Below, piece by piece: positions 10,952 to 22,616 of a stretch of 64,000 bases of DNA (position 1 is the first letter of the stretch; each line of letters begins with the position of its first letter). The stretch lies in assembly GCA_013115135.1 (NCBI GenBank), contig JABANP010000286.1, positions 1 to 64,000 of the forward strand, given 5' to 3'. Below the pieces are notes generated by a model that made no database searches, was not told the DNA's origin, and worked only from the letters and a program-made list of their open reading frames with translations. The position numbers and the translations under genes were made by a program. This DNA is from Perkinsus olseni. Lineage: Eukaryota; Perkinsozoa; Perkinsida; Perkinsidae.

Positions 10952-11431
10952 CGGCCCTCATCCTCCTGGCTGGGTGGCAGCGTCGGCCTTGAGTATGCCA
11001 GGCGTTGAGATAGTTCCTGATCCCCCTTGTCCTGTTCTAAGATCTGCCTCTTGCTCGTCTGCGAGCTGATTCCGTGCCATGTTCAATCGCTCCCTTGCTT
11101 TTCAAATATATCTGTACCATGTTGTGGTCTTTCCAAGATCGGATGTTGGAAGTTCCGGGCGTGAACTTGCACAACGCCTAAAAGATTGCTCGCGTTTGAA
11201 ACAGAAAGTCGCGATAGACTACGAATATCTATTACTGTTGAAAGGATAAGCTCGGCAGAAAAGAAACCGAGCAGCTCAGCTCAGCAGCTATCTCCATGTC
11301 GCCTGAACAACAGGCTGAGTGTCAGCTCCACCACCAGCATCTTTGAAGGAGGGGCTCTCAGGATCTTGCTGCTGCGGTAGGCCTTCTTTGAGGCCCTTCT
11401 CCTCCTCACCCTTCTTACGGTACCTGATTTA
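10952..11431. other. Intergenic between the CCCH fragment and the next gene
   Basis: Nothing recognised beyond short ORFs. It holds the 3' side of the minus-strand gene ending at 11432. Confidence 0.4.
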
Positions 11432-13998
11432 CGCAGAGACGATCGTTGTAATGTTTCTGGGACTGGACCACCTCCGATAGACGAGATAAACGATGACGAG
11501 AATAAGAATGAAAGACCGCCACCGAGGCCAGGGTGATACCCGCCACCGCACCGGATGACAAACCCCTCGCACCATTCTGAGCTCGGGTACCTGCTAAACG
11601 AAAGTATTGCTTTATCTTACTTTGGCAACGAGTAGACAACAATCAGCCTCACCTCGGGTGTAGACAACAGGTTCGCCATCTAGTGCTGCATCGGGACTCC
11701 CTCCCTCGTTATCTTGGCCCTTCAACCAGTCACTTATGGAGCTGGCCGCTTTACCCTCAGCAAATCCAACTCCGCTCGAGACGGCCTCGTCATTCACCTG
11801 ACAGCGTGATCCCCGGACCGTGTAGCACACTAAGGAGGTCCCTTACGACGGCGACGATTTCAAGAATGAGGTTGTCGTCGGATTTTCCACCCAAGCGTCT
11901 GCGGTTGGTGTCGGATTTAGTAGCAAAGCCCAGGTTAAGCATATCTGGGTTCAACTCGCCCTTCAGTTTATCGTACAAAGACGTCTTCCCGGAAGCTGAG
12001 GGCTCGTAGAGACCAATGTCGATCAGCTGCCTACGGATACCGGTGATCTATAGAAAATCGGTCACAGCGGGAGTCGAAGACCCCAAAACTGCCTCACCTT
12101 GTATGCGGATATTATCAGAGATTTCCCATCTCTGGGAGGCACTCTCGGAATGGGATCTGGGTTCGGGCAGGTGAGCCCAGGAATGTCCTGCTGGTAGGCC
12201 ATGTAGTAAACCGTTTCATAGTCCATTACGGCTGAGTAACCATTCATTGGCGTCCTTCGATGGTGATGTTATCAGCATCGTCACCTCTTAGCTCCGGATG
12301 AGTGAGGTAGATGACATCTTTCAGGAGCAGATCAGGGTTCAGGATACCGTCATAAAAAATCGGGTTTGGGAACCCTTGCTGAGCATTGGTAGTGAGAGCG
12401 CTTCAATAGAGGATAATGTTAACCTTATTGAGGTCGATAAGACCGCCTTGGCAACGCACAGCTCGCCAACTTGTCAAATTTATCGCTTTGTTCCGAGCAA
12501 CGACTTCTGATACCTTTCAGATGCTGTTGAAAGCACGACCGGCAGCTGAGGCTACGGGCACCTTCTTCTCGTTGAGGCCAGCCCTCGGCATGTAGTAGTC
12601 AACCCCTTGGGCATAGATAGCTGTACTGCCAGGACCTTGTAATGCCAGTGGAGTGTTCTTCACCTGTCACCGTGTAAGAAGGCCACCAAGGAGCGTCCGG
12701 CAACCGAGTGGTACTTGACCCGATATTCCCAGAGTTCGTAGCTTCGGGGTGAGCGCTTGAATGTCGGTCTCAGAGAACATATAGTAGACATGAGCATCAT
12801 CCATCATACTGGCCACATAAGAGTCAGGTTTCGGAAAGTACCTGGTAATAACAACAGTCAAGTCGAACGGACGGGGCAGTGGCTGTACCAATCGTAGCCT
12901 GGAAAAGCCGTACCCATCCACAAAGAGGGTTTGTATGATGCTGTAGCAGCAAGCGCCGCAGCCTGCACGTAACTCGAGCGGCAGCTAGCGAAATGAGCAG
13001 CCGCCGTGCTGTACTGGAGCGGAGACAGGAAACCGTGAGTGAAGTGAAACTCTGAGGCCTACGGTGTCGGTGAGCAAACCGAAGAAGAAGATCCAGGTAA
13101 CCCTTCCTAAAGGGTTGGCCTCGTAGCGATCACTGAAGGGTAGAATCGGCGTGCGGGCCGCAACAGCCTTGTACGCATCGACCGAGCCAGACGACACGAC
13201 CACAGCGGACAGCTGAAAACGATTAGTATGGTGTTACGGGGATTTCGGATGCACCCCTACATTCAGTTGATTGAGTTTAGTAGCATTGTCGGGGCCAGTG
13301 AATGTCCCTCTGCACTTGCCAGATACGAACGAGCATCCAGTCTCCTTTCCACACTCCGACTCCGGAGCAGTGGGCGTGCAAACCCAAGTGTTGATCTGGA
13401 GATGGCTTCTGAAGCGGTGCTGATAGTGGTGATACGGCAAGCTACTTGAGGGAGACGAGCTTCGAGCAAAGGTTCACGCGGCAGCCTCAGGTCCGACTTG
13501 GTCAGATATGCAGTCACCGTGGCCAATTTTCCCAAGCCTTTATCGAGTATGCCCACCTATGGGAGCTACTATGCATGTCTCACCGGGTAACTCAGCGTAC
13601 CATTAAGGTCTCAGTGCAGCCTAGCTGTTTCACAGGGGTAGTGACCTTGATGTAGTCGGTGAAGCTTTGAGGATCATCGACGGTCGGATCCTCAGTACCG
13701 CAGCGTATGAAGAGCACTTTGACCGTGACCGAAGGCTCCGAAAGTACTTCTAGTGTGGCATAGTATCTGAGTTAACTGATACCGCTGGTGTAAAGTGAGA
13801 CACAGTCACTCACTTGTGGGACTGGTAGTTTTTAATGGTTGTGGAGTATTGGTCAAAGTACGGTATACTGGTAGGGAAGTAGTCAACACTCCTCGTCTTG
13901 TCAAAGCCGATCACAGGATCGGCGCACTGCTGCCACTGAGCTGACCCTACCACAGTACACACAACTAAGTAGGTTATTAGGGTGGTGGTGATAGGCAT
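11432..13998 (-). CDS. Type I membrane protein, weakly like siderophore/metal substrate-binding proteins (14 exons)
   Basis: Exons in transcript order: 13998-13814, 13766-13601, 13556-13446, 13395-13255, 13212-13063, 13013-12889, 12841-12715, 12663-12562, 12523-12460, 12374-12285, 12231-12098, 12047-11847, 11797-11621 and 11576-11432. All junctions are GT-AG and keep frame; introns are 38-85 nt. The protein (~638 aa) begins with signal peptide MPITTTLITYLVVCTVVGSA, has an extracellular domain with scattered Cys (RCGTE, CTETLM, VCTP), segments such as GRVTWIFFFGLL and SLWMGTAFPGYDWYF, and PDLLLKDVIYLTHPEL, and ends in one transmembrane helix (GAVAGITLASVAV then FILILVIVYLV) and a short basic tail. 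The VDYFP, VLFIRCGTE and DLLLKDVIYLTHP layout recalls TroA/FecB-like binding proteins; this is a weak family assignment. A one-base excess (T run near 11515) breaks the helix frame. Confidence 0.72.
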
Positions 13999-15335
13999 CG
14001 CTGTCGATGGCCAGCTGACAGAATCGTTTGGTAGTCGGAGTGAGGCAAAGCTTCCAACTGCACAGCGGTTCGGCACAATTTGTGGCGCACGACGCAGTTT
14101 GTGCGCACGTACACTGCAGGACTCCTGTAGTGTAACAGGAGCCGCACGCAAGCACAATGGCCGCCGCTCAAGGCCTTAAAGTTCTTTAATGTATAGGCGA
14201 GGGAGGAAGCTCGCCACAGAAAAAACATTCCCTCCCGCACCACCCACCAAAAATTAGACACAGCGTACGGGGACATCGACACAGCGTACGGATCTTCGAC
14301 ATGGCGTCCATTCTGTCCAACGTCATGAGATGTCAGGAACGAGGCTCCGTACGATGTGTGAGCGCCTCACAGCTGCCACAAGTGTCAATGCATAACCCCT
14401 TTTGAAGTCTAATCTCGCCTGTAGTTTAATCAACTTCTTCGTTAAGACGACGGACCACTATGCCACGCCCTTGGTAAAATCAATTTCGTCCGCTGGCGAG
14501 ATCGGACGGTCACTTCCGCTAGTAGCAAAACCGATCTTTCTCGACTCTAGCGAGCAACAGCTCATTCCCCTTGAACTCTTATAAGTCGAAATTAGTAACG
14601 CCTGATATGGTACATTATACAGGTCACAAGTGAGGCTTCCATCAGCAGCTTCAAGCAGCCAAACACACGAGCAGCAGCGTTAGCCAGTTGTACAGGCCGA
14701 TTAATCGTGAGCAATCACCATGGGACGAAGCCCAAATGCCAAGGAATATGAACAAAATCCAAGGAATACTTCAAAATTTAAGTCGCTGTCCCCGGAGACA
14801 GCGCAAAATGAGCGAGGGTCGCCTCAGGCGACTCGCCTGCTTGTCTTTTGGTCTTCGTGCGTTTGGAAGAATCGTCTTTTGGCTTCAACGATCCTTCCGT
14901 TTCGAGGATCTCAGAGAAGTCGAGCTTTTCGATGCGCTGTCGAGGTAAACCCCGACGGGTTTCATCGACGGTCAAACCAGGACGAAAGGGGACAAACTTT
15001 GTGTGCTAGCGACATTGGCTAGAGCGCTAGCCAGGATGGATGCAGTTTATCCTAACACTGGTCGCTGTCGAGTTGTAACATCCTGGTACTGTAGTTTATC
15101 GTCCTCGACGGGAAGGGAAGCGGTCGTGCGAAACGCGTGAACCCGAAGCCATTTTTTGTCTGTCAGCAGCTGACAGTCAGCTTGTCATCATGTTTTCCTT
15201 GGCAACGATTTGACCATGTTTGCGATTTGCGATCCAACGACTTTCCGTCGTTCAATCGCCCTTCGAACAACCCTCCGGACCGGAGGCTTCCCACGATTAA
15301 GTCACTCTTGTGAGACTGTACGTGGTGCCGTAATA
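13999..15335. other. Intergenic, nothing recognised
   Basis: Several short ORFs without domains. A small GTCGCC/GGCGAC inverted repeat lies near 14819-14833. The promoter and 5' end of the minus-strand gene starting at 13998 should lie at the left edge, but no element can be assigned. Confidence 0.4.
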
Positions 15336-15358
15336 ATCACCATCATCATGATGGTGAT
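15336..15358. repeat. Perfect 23-nt palindrome
   Basis: ATCACCATCAT and ATGATGGTGAT flank a single centre base. Intergenic; one of several perfect hairpins in the window. Confidence 0.7.
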
Positions 15359-15534
15359 ATCAGACCAGCAGGAACAGTCCCGTGTTGGACACATCATGTG
15401 TTGATCAGTGTTAAACGTATCATGCGCGTCTTACCTAAGAACCAGGTCATGCCAAATACGCCTGCCCATGGAGTTGGTCTATGCAGGTGAAAGCGTTCTG
15501 TTCGCTACAGAACAGAAGGCGCGGCTCTGTCTGT

Positions 15535-15660
15535 TAACCATCGGGAAACTCAAGTCTATGGTTTAGTGGAATCCTGAGATTCTGCCGATAATAACACTGA
15601 TAAAGTCATCAACTAGCGTCAGGCTAAGCTTAGGAGCCATAGTTGTGCACTTGCACAACT
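15535..15660 (-). repeat. Copy 1 of a dispersed ~120-bp repeat (SINE-body-like)
   Basis: Aligns with 36600-36720: both contain GGAAACTCAAGTC or GGAACTCAAGTC, a GTGGAAT stretch, ACACTGAT...AGTC, AGCGTC, AGCT and a CCAT-GTTGTG end, in the same order and spacing. In the second copy a tRNA-Pro-like head lies directly beside it, so this may be a SINE body. This copy has a 9-bp hairpin (AGTTGTGCA/TGCACAACT, ~15641-15660). Confidence 0.5.
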
Positions 15661-16368
15661 ACACTGTCTGACAGAGCAGCGTCCTCTGGCCGGGGGCATC
15701 TGGCCCAGTTGATCTGGGGCCGCCAGACTGGGGGTAAGTGAAAAATTCGGGGGGTCACGGTGACCTAAGTGCGTCCCTCAGATTTCCCCCACGAATGCTA
15801 CGTAGTACGTACCAAAAAGCTCCATTCAGTAGGCCTCTCATTGAGAAGCTCTGAAAGACTGAAGACTCCCCGGTTTCCCTCCGCTACTGATACCCTCCGC
15901 TCCGATACGAATCTGGTATTGCCTAATTCATACTAACGGTCGAAATTTGGCTTTCGCTCGCACCTCCGCTACGGAGCCTCCGCGTCATAACGAGGGCAGT
16001 TGCCGGCGCACGACTTTGGTTGGCCATTGTTAATTCACAAGTAACGCATTACTGTTGTTTACTGTTATAGACACCTTTCACACGATATGAGCATACATGA
16101 ACATATTGACAAAAATGGATAATCACTTTCACCCTTTCTCCTCGACATACCACAACATGTTCAATTCGTCTCTGACTGCAATTCAGAGTATTTGACTGTT
16201 TGCACTGATATCTAGATGGTAGGGTAGCCATTATCAATCTACTACTAACTCATAACTGTCGTTTACGATTGTAGACACCTTTCACACGATATAAACATGC
16301 GTCAAGATATTGATAAAATAAGATAATCACCTATCTTCTTCCAGTGTTGGTCGAGAAACCACAAATCC
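15661..16368. other. Intergenic, duplicated AT-rich motif
   Basis: No gene. Two similar blocks with GACACCTTTCACACGATAT-type wording occur at 16070-16088 and 16275-16293, about 205 nt apart, indicating a degenerate tandem duplication of the 3' flank of the next gene. A GGTCACGGTGACC palindrome lies near 15753. Confidence 0.45.
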
Positions 16369-17280
16369 TCAATCACGACTCAATTCCTTCTGCAAGCCCT
16401 TAATTTTATTCTCGATCTTGAGAGCATTCTTATTGACGAAGTCGTACAACCAAACCAAGTTTTTGTTCGTGTAACCCTCAGGAGCGTTGAAGGCTAGGAA
16501 GTAGTATATCCTCTTGCACGTGTCCTCGGCTCCGTCTGCTTCCCAATCGATATCCTCGATGAGACGATCCAGCGCGTGTCCCTTCAGATGAGCGAAAGGG
16601 GAGAAAGGGCCTCCTTTTGAAAGTGTTTTCTCAGCTTGGCGTCTCTTTTCCCTCCCCACTTTGACCTCAGGATCCACCAACCCACTCACCTCACGACCAT
16701 GTTCTGAAGCGCTCACCATTAACTCATCTTTGTTGTCCCTGAAAGTAAGAATGCAAATGACGAGATGAAAACTAGCAGCAACAGTAGCGAACTGAATACT
16801 TGAGGCGCCTTACTTAATGGTCAAGTCGCGTAGATAAGTCCCAAACTGCGAGTTAGCCTTGATATAAGTGAAAGCCTTCTGTTTGGTGTCTAGATGGATC
16901 CAGAGACTGAGTCTTTCGTCACCACCACTTGGGAACAGGGAAAAATCAGAGAACTTCCAGCGAAGTTTACAGAGGCTGCCCTCTTCTTTATCTTCAACGT
17001 GTGTGATCTCAAAGCCAGACTCCGCGGAGGGACTGCTTTCCCTCTCTAAAGGCACCAGGTTCCCAAAGTCCACAGTCTCTCTCACCTGCAACGACAATCA
17101 GATGAGCGAGCTCTCGTCACACTTTAATAGGCCGCCTACATGTTGGGCTTTGGGACCTTTTCGGACAAGGCTCTTCCAAAAATGCTTTATGGAAGAGGAT
17201 TTTCCACTACTACGCACGGCATTAAGTGAAGGTAGGGTGGAGAGCAGGAGCAATGCATTGCAGCGGATGATAGCCATCAC
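16369..17280 (-). CDS. Secreted protein of unknown function (3 exons, 260 aa)
   Basis: Exons 17280-17140, 17085-16814 and 16738-16369 join through GT-AG introns of 54 and 75 nt (141+272+370 = 783 nt, exact codon count with stop). The N terminus MMAIIRCNALLLLSTLPSLNA is a clear signal peptide, followed by a basic linker. The middle exon carries a beta-rich segment (SLCKLRWKFSDFSLFP, LSLWIHLDTKQKAFTYI). The last exon is charged and helical, ending KIENKIKGLQKELSRD. No family recognised and no transmembrane segment, so export is the main prediction. The splice model is well constrained because each alternative frame hits stops. A lineage-specific exported protein is the simplest reading. Confidence 0.75.
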
Positions 17281-17928
17281 TATACTAGGTTTGGCAAGGT
17301 GGTAACTGCCATTATGATCTACAGCCCTTCACAAAACCTTAGCATATTCGCTTTTTCGACTTGTACACTGTCAACGAATACGATACAGCAACTCATGGAA
17401 GCTTGTTCTTATGTCTCGGAGGATTTAGCCTCCGAGTTTCTAGGCGTAGGTCTCCGTAGTTAGTAAGAACTCGAATGATCGTAGGGGAATACTTCCGCAA
17501 ATTCTTAGCACTCATGGCTCAATATCTAGGGAAGGATTTGTCTTGCTTCGGATCCAATGAACTGCGATTTATCTTCGAGGAGAGTGGCTTTTCTCAGAAA
17601 GCTATTCTCCAGGTTTCGCTTCCGTATTGGATGGCATCTAGCCAAAATTGAGCACCACAGCAGGTAGCCACTGGAGCAAAGTAAAGCGCGCCATCTAGGG
17701 AGACCTCAGAGGCTCTGAGTCAGAGCTTGGGACCCCCTGACTTAACGCATTGTAAGCTGAGTGACACAACAAGATGATTCCTGTCTCTCTGTCTACGTTA
17801 TACTGTGGCTAGATAGCTAGTCATTTTGTACGTATACGTAATACCAATATTAGCTATGTTAGCTCCCAAGACACACTAATGTTGCGCTCCCCCTTTATAA
17901 GCAGATAGTATATTTCGACAATTCATAT
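17281..17928. other. Intergenic, nothing recognised
   Basis: No coding signal. CTCTGAGTCAGAG palindrome at about 17713-17725 shares the TGAGTCA core of the other hairpins. Confidence 0.4.
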
Positions 17929-18002
17929 GTGTAACCTGAGTCAGGTTACACCGCTAAGCATCAGGAACCTGACGTCGACTAGTTCCTGATGCTTAGCGGT
18001 TA
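17929..18002. repeat. Double-hairpin element with intron-like ends
   Basis: A perfect 11-bp palindrome (17929-17939/17941-17951, centre G17940) is followed at once by a 19-bp perfect stem (17950-17968/17982-18000) with a 13-nt loop, then TAG. The first strand begins GTGTAACC and the unit ends GGTTAG, so like the MULE intron it starts with GT, ends with AG, and is built from a short then a long hairpin. No flanking coding sequence was recognised. Confidence 0.75.
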
Positions 18003-19492
18003 GTGAACCACTCTCCTGTTGCTTGGGAAGTCTAACCTCTTAATTCCTGCTGCGTTAAAGCCAGCGGAACATCAAAATCGGGCAGGAAGTGTTTTTCGTG
18101 CGCGTTCTACTCGCGCGTCCCCATGATCAACGGAAACTGACGGACTCGAAGTCCACACCGTTTCTCGAGCACGTTGAATAGACGTGCAGCCTGCAATGTC
18201 ATAGTCGTGTCCCAGAATAGCCACTACGAAAAAACCGTTAGGGACATGATTAACGACCAAGTTGGCCCATCGCGGAAGGATGTTATCCTATCTCTCCAGA
18301 AATGCCAGAAAAATACTCACTGCGCATTACTGTTAAATCAACAGTCAAATTCCCGGGAAATTTCCCTTTCGGGAAACCCATGGACGCTGAGGTTGGGAGA
18401 GGCATACGCGAAACCAGAACCCGCAAGAGGGGACACCTCCTCGAGACCAGATTCGCGAATGCAGACCCCGGACTCCCGGGCCGGGAGTAGCTAGGGGAAA
18501 GGTGATTACGTCAAGACCATCAAACTCCAAAACCCCGAGCCACTCCGGGTCCCCCAACGTCAAGGGAATGGGAGGGATGGGAAAGAGCTATAACACTTCT
18601 TCGCACACCCACCTGGTGGGTCCCACCAACGCCTCCATATATTACGCCACGACTAGCTTATCTTTACTCCTAAGTTTGCTACCTCAACTAATCTCTTTGT
18701 GGCACAAAGTTTGTGCGCCTTTGCTTCTTGTGTGTCCATTCGTACCTTAGTCCCCTGCATTCCTCGTCACGCTATTGAACATCCTCTTCGCCCAATTCCG
18801 CGTGAGTCCAGTTCCGTAACTCTGTGAGCCCGACGTAAGTGGCAAAAATCTAGTAATGTCCGGTAACCTCTTTACGCGGCTGTGGCTTATTGAGTAGTAG
18901 CCAACCTTCCTGAATAGCTCAATAGTGTCTCTGTAAATAGCTTTTGAGTATCATCACAATAATGTCAACGATCTGTCATTAGTCGTCATTACTGACTATA
19001 TACGGTTCGTGCAACGGCTGCATCAATCCTTCGCAAGAGGCAACGTTCTGCCACTCAGTGACGTCGACAACAGATATCAGTTGCCCGAGATCTCTTATGC
19101 ATCAAGGCCTCCCCTTAGGGGCCTCTACGACGATGAGATGATACTTTCAAAAGTCCACCGTCGCCGATGGTCTTTAGGATTTTTATCGCGAAAAACGACC
19201 CCTTGAAGTTATCAACTTTTTGGGAGAAAAAGTTATAGGAATTACCCTCTCCGGGCGGTTTTGCGTGTTCAGTACCACTCGAACCTCCTGAGTTAATTTC
19301 AGGGGTAGATCCGGACTTCCCATGCTTTCAAACTTTCAGCCTTGATCGCTTCCATACCGTGGAGTAAGTGGGGTTGGATTGGTTTTTTCGGCATTTTCGG
19401 CGAGCGTCGTTAGGCGTTCTTTCTTTGAGCGCCGTTTTTTTTCACAAGGGGACTGGAATAGGTGTGCATTCTCGAATTCTAACACTCTGACA
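18003..19492. other. Intergenic, unassigned ORFs
   Basis: ORF 18302-18490 (62 aa) and 19379-19729 have no recognisable domain. No promoter or RNA gene found. Confidence 0.35.
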
Positions 19493-19541
19493 CGCCGCTT
19501 TCAATCCAATCGGATGGCATCCTATTGGATTGAAAGCGGCG
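19493..19541. repeat. Perfect 18-bp hairpin with 13-nt loop
   Basis: Arms 19493-19510 and 19524-19541 are exactly complementary; the loop is 19511-19523. The 13-nt loop length equals that of the long hairpin at 17950-18000. Confidence 0.8.
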
Positions 19542-19586
19542 ACGGATGCCAAGTCCATTTCATAAGGCGCGCCGGCACGCACATTA

Positions 19587-19623
19587 GCGCGCGCCCTGAT
19601 AATCGATTTATCAGGGCGCGCGC
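19587..19623. repeat. Perfect 15-bp GC-rich hairpin
   Basis: Arms 19587-19601 and 19609-19623 are exactly complementary around the loop ATCGATT. It lies 45 nt from the previous hairpin. Confidence 0.8.
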
Positions 19624-20208
19624 GAGATCATTGGGGAGCGCGGGATCGCCTAAAAAGTTTCTGACGGCACTGCCAGGGTCTGTCACTAAATTCTCAAAGC
19701 CTGTCACTAAATTCGGGGCGTGCAGATGATCGACAGGTCAAGGTGCAACGGATGCAACTGAGTAAAGGCGGTTTCCTGAGGAAAAAAGGTGGGAGACGTG
19801 AGGAAGGGCTGTCTCACCCGCCTTGGATTGAAGTATTGTAAGTTCACATGGCAGTAGAATAAGCGTGTTCGTAGCTCGGCTGTAAGGCTGTTACGCGTTG
19901 ACAAAGTTGACCAAGACCTAGTGGAGTGCGGACTCCCCGTCAAACGGTCCTTGAGTGGGGAAAAGATCATAAAATTTGGTAGGGGTTGGCGACCATCACC
20001 AACAGGACTGATCCTGTTTTCTGTACCTGACATGGTTCAACCTTGGATGCTTTTGTGTGCTCTGTCTCCCTTCGTGATGCCCGAATCGCGCTAGTAATAG
20101 GATCGCCGTCATTTCTACGTGTTGTGAAATGGAGTTCTTTCAATTACGACATATAATTACGAATAATTTGGTATTGGAAAATAAGCTTGAACAGGTTGTT
20201 TTTTATAA
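19624..20208. other. Upstream region of the PGM2 gene
   Basis: No gene seen. The ~70 nt before the ATG at 20209 are AT-rich, consistent with a 5' UTR/promoter region, but no defined element is recognisable. Confidence 0.4.
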
Positions 20209-22005
20209 ATGACAGAGGAATCATCTTCAGCCATCAAAAATTGGCTCTCGCTTGACTTTGACGAAGCAACTCGCTCCGAAGCATCAAGTTTCTCTCCGCA
20301 AGAGTGCGCCGACCGTCTTGACCCTCACAAAAGACTCACCTTCGGTACGGCCGGTCTTCGCGCCAAAATGGGCGCTGGCTTTGACCGTATGAACTGTCTT
20401 ACTGTCATGCAGGCTACCCAGGGTCTGTGTGTTTACCTCCTCGACACGTACGGTGAAAAGGCCCTTCGAGAACAAGGTGTTGTTATTGGTTATGATGGTC
20501 GCCATAATTCGCGGAAATTTGCACATGTCACTGCTGCTGTTTTTATTTCGAAGGATACTAAAGTGTATCTTTTCGATAAGTCCACTACCTGCACGCCATT
20601 CACGCCGTATCTCGTTAAAAGAAATGATTGTCTTTGTGGTGTCCAAGTGACAGCTTCCCACAACCCGAAGGAGGACAACGGCTACAAAGTGTATGGTCGC
20701 AACGGTGCCCAGATCGCCCCTCCGACCGATGAGGAGATCTCCGGTCGAATTGCGGACAACTTGAAACCGTGGAAGGAATCTTTGGATTTGCTCGACCTTG
20801 ATGGCACTGGCCTCTTGAAGAGCAATCTATGTGTTTGCGAACCTTATGACGATGTCTTTGATTCCTACATGAACAGGATCACCGCGGAACTGTGCCGTTT
20901 TCCTGACAAGAACGCCCACTGCCAGCTTCGCTTTGTTTACACGGCCATGCATGGCGTTGGTCTGCCCTTTACTACTGGCCTGATATCAAAGTTTGGCTTC
21001 CCTCAAGGAACGGTTGATGTGCTACAAAGTCAGGCCTTGCCCGATCCAGAATTCCCTACCGTAAAATTCCCAAATCCTGAGGAGAAGGGCGCCCTTGATC
21101 TTGCTCTTTAGCAGAAGCGAGAAAGTCGGATGCCGATTATGTTATCGCTAACGATCCCGACGCTGATCGCTTTACTGCTTGCGAGAAGCAGCCTGACGGG
21201 TCCTGGGTTCAATTCAGTGGTGACGAGATTGGCCTGCTCTTCGGGGACTGGCAGATTCTTGATGGCTCACCGTAAGGGGGTGCCTGCGGAAAACTGTCTC
21301 ACGCTGGCTTCGACGGTGTCTTCGAAGATGCTCGCTGCGTTGACTAAGTACTACTGCGGTCGCTTCGTCGACACTCTGACCGGGTTTAAGTGGCTTGCGA
21401 ACACCTCCCTTAAGATGGTCGATGAGGATCCTGATCTCGCCCACTGCCTAGCGTACGAGGAGGCGATCGGCTATGCGCTGACGATGACGGTTCCCGACAA
21501 GGACGGCGTGTCGGCTGCTGCTGTGTGGTGCGAGATGGCCAACTTTTGGCGGACGACGAAGGGGATTACGATGCTTCAAAGACTAGGGCAAATCCGAGAG
21601 ACTATCGGTTACTATGCTACTGATAATGGGTATTATATCTGTCGCGATCCCAAGGTTATGAAGAGTATCTTTGACGACTTCCGTGCTGATGGCGAGTACA
21701 AAGATTCCCTTGGAAGCTCCAAAATCTCTAGCGTGCGTGATGTGACTCTCGGCTATGACAGCCGAGCGGCGAATAAAAAATCCGCCCTCCCGACCACCCC
21801 GAACGACCAGATGATTACCATCTTTTTCGCAAATCACGCGGTGGTCACTCTCAGGGGCTCCGGTACCGAGCCCAAGCTGAAGTATTACTCTGAGATGCGA
21901 AATTTGGAGTCGACGGAGAAGGCCCGTCGGGAGCTGGCTGGTGTTATGAAGGACGTTGAGGATTACTTTTTGCAGCCGGCTAAGTATGGCCTGGAGAGGC
22001 ATTAA
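20209..22005 (+). CDS. PGM2: Phosphoglucomutase/phosphopentomutase (PGM2-type, alpha-D-phosphohexomutase family)
   Basis: Cytosolic enzyme interconverting glucose-1-P and glucose-6-P and, in PGM2 proteins, ribose-1-P and ribose-5-P. Seen: FGTAGLRAKMGAG near residue 45, the active-site loop TASHNPKEDNGYKVY with phosphoserine Ser150, the Mg2+ loop NDPDADR (~21150), the sugar-binding YEEAIGY (~21465) and the phosphate-binding RGSGTEPKLKYY (~21855). Total length (~598 codons) is normal for the family. Apparently no introns, unlike its neighbours. The frame is interrupted twice: a 2-nt excess at 21108-21111 (apparent TAG) and a 1-nt excess at about 21258 (before an apparent TAA). The 150 nt between are in another frame and still encode conserved sequence, so the breaks compensate. 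Either assembly errors, a decayed gene, or frame-shifting during expression. Confidence 0.9.
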
Positions 22006-22616
22006 TTTGTGTTTGTGTATTTTTATTAACGATTTTGGTCAGTGTTTTCTGATGCTGTTTTGCGTTCTTCGACTGTCTGTCAATGGTATCTTACACAGCG
22101 TGGCAAGCATGGATTACTCGAGGTTGAAAGATACTCGCGGAGGTCGTGGTTGGCGAGCTCGGAAAGATACCACTTTTTCGGATACTCATAGTAGTGTCTT
22201 GATGTGATAATGATGCCAAGGAGCGAACACTAGTAGTAGCTCGCTTCATATCCCTCTGGCGGCTGTGTACATGATTTACGAAATTTATGGTATGAAACAA
22301 TATTTTCTTGTCATATTATTAATCGTCTTATCGTCGATACTTTGGCCGGGACGATAGGATGCTGCTTGAGGATTGTGAAGGGTATCTTAGGTTGAAGCGT
22401 GGTCTTCATAAGAAGATGGTATCTTTCCTCCGCTTCCTTATTGCACAACATCCGTTGCTTGTCGGGCGTATCTTCACTCTGACCTCCCGTGAGTAGGTCG
22501 AGGTCGTCAGTAAGATACGCGGTACTTATCAGACCACTCATCAGAACAACGCTTGAGCTATTCTGAATCAGTCATGCTTGTAAGGAAGATACTTTTTCGA
22601 GTATCTTAGCTCGACC
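22006..22616. other. Spacer between PGM2 and CFAP57
   Basis: No gene. Already rich in GTATCTT/AAGATAC (nine copies between 22085 and 22610), which continues through the CFAP57 gene. Confidence 0.5.

Noticed and set aside
12232..12284. Frameshift or nonsense mutation in the 14-exon membrane-protein gene
   Set aside because: A 53-nt GT-AG intron of typical size restores the frame exactly.
21061..21111. Short intron in PGM2 (GTAAAA...TTTAG) to explain the first frame break
   Set aside because: The segment encodes conserved PGM2 sequence (KFPNPEEKGALDLAL), so it is exon.
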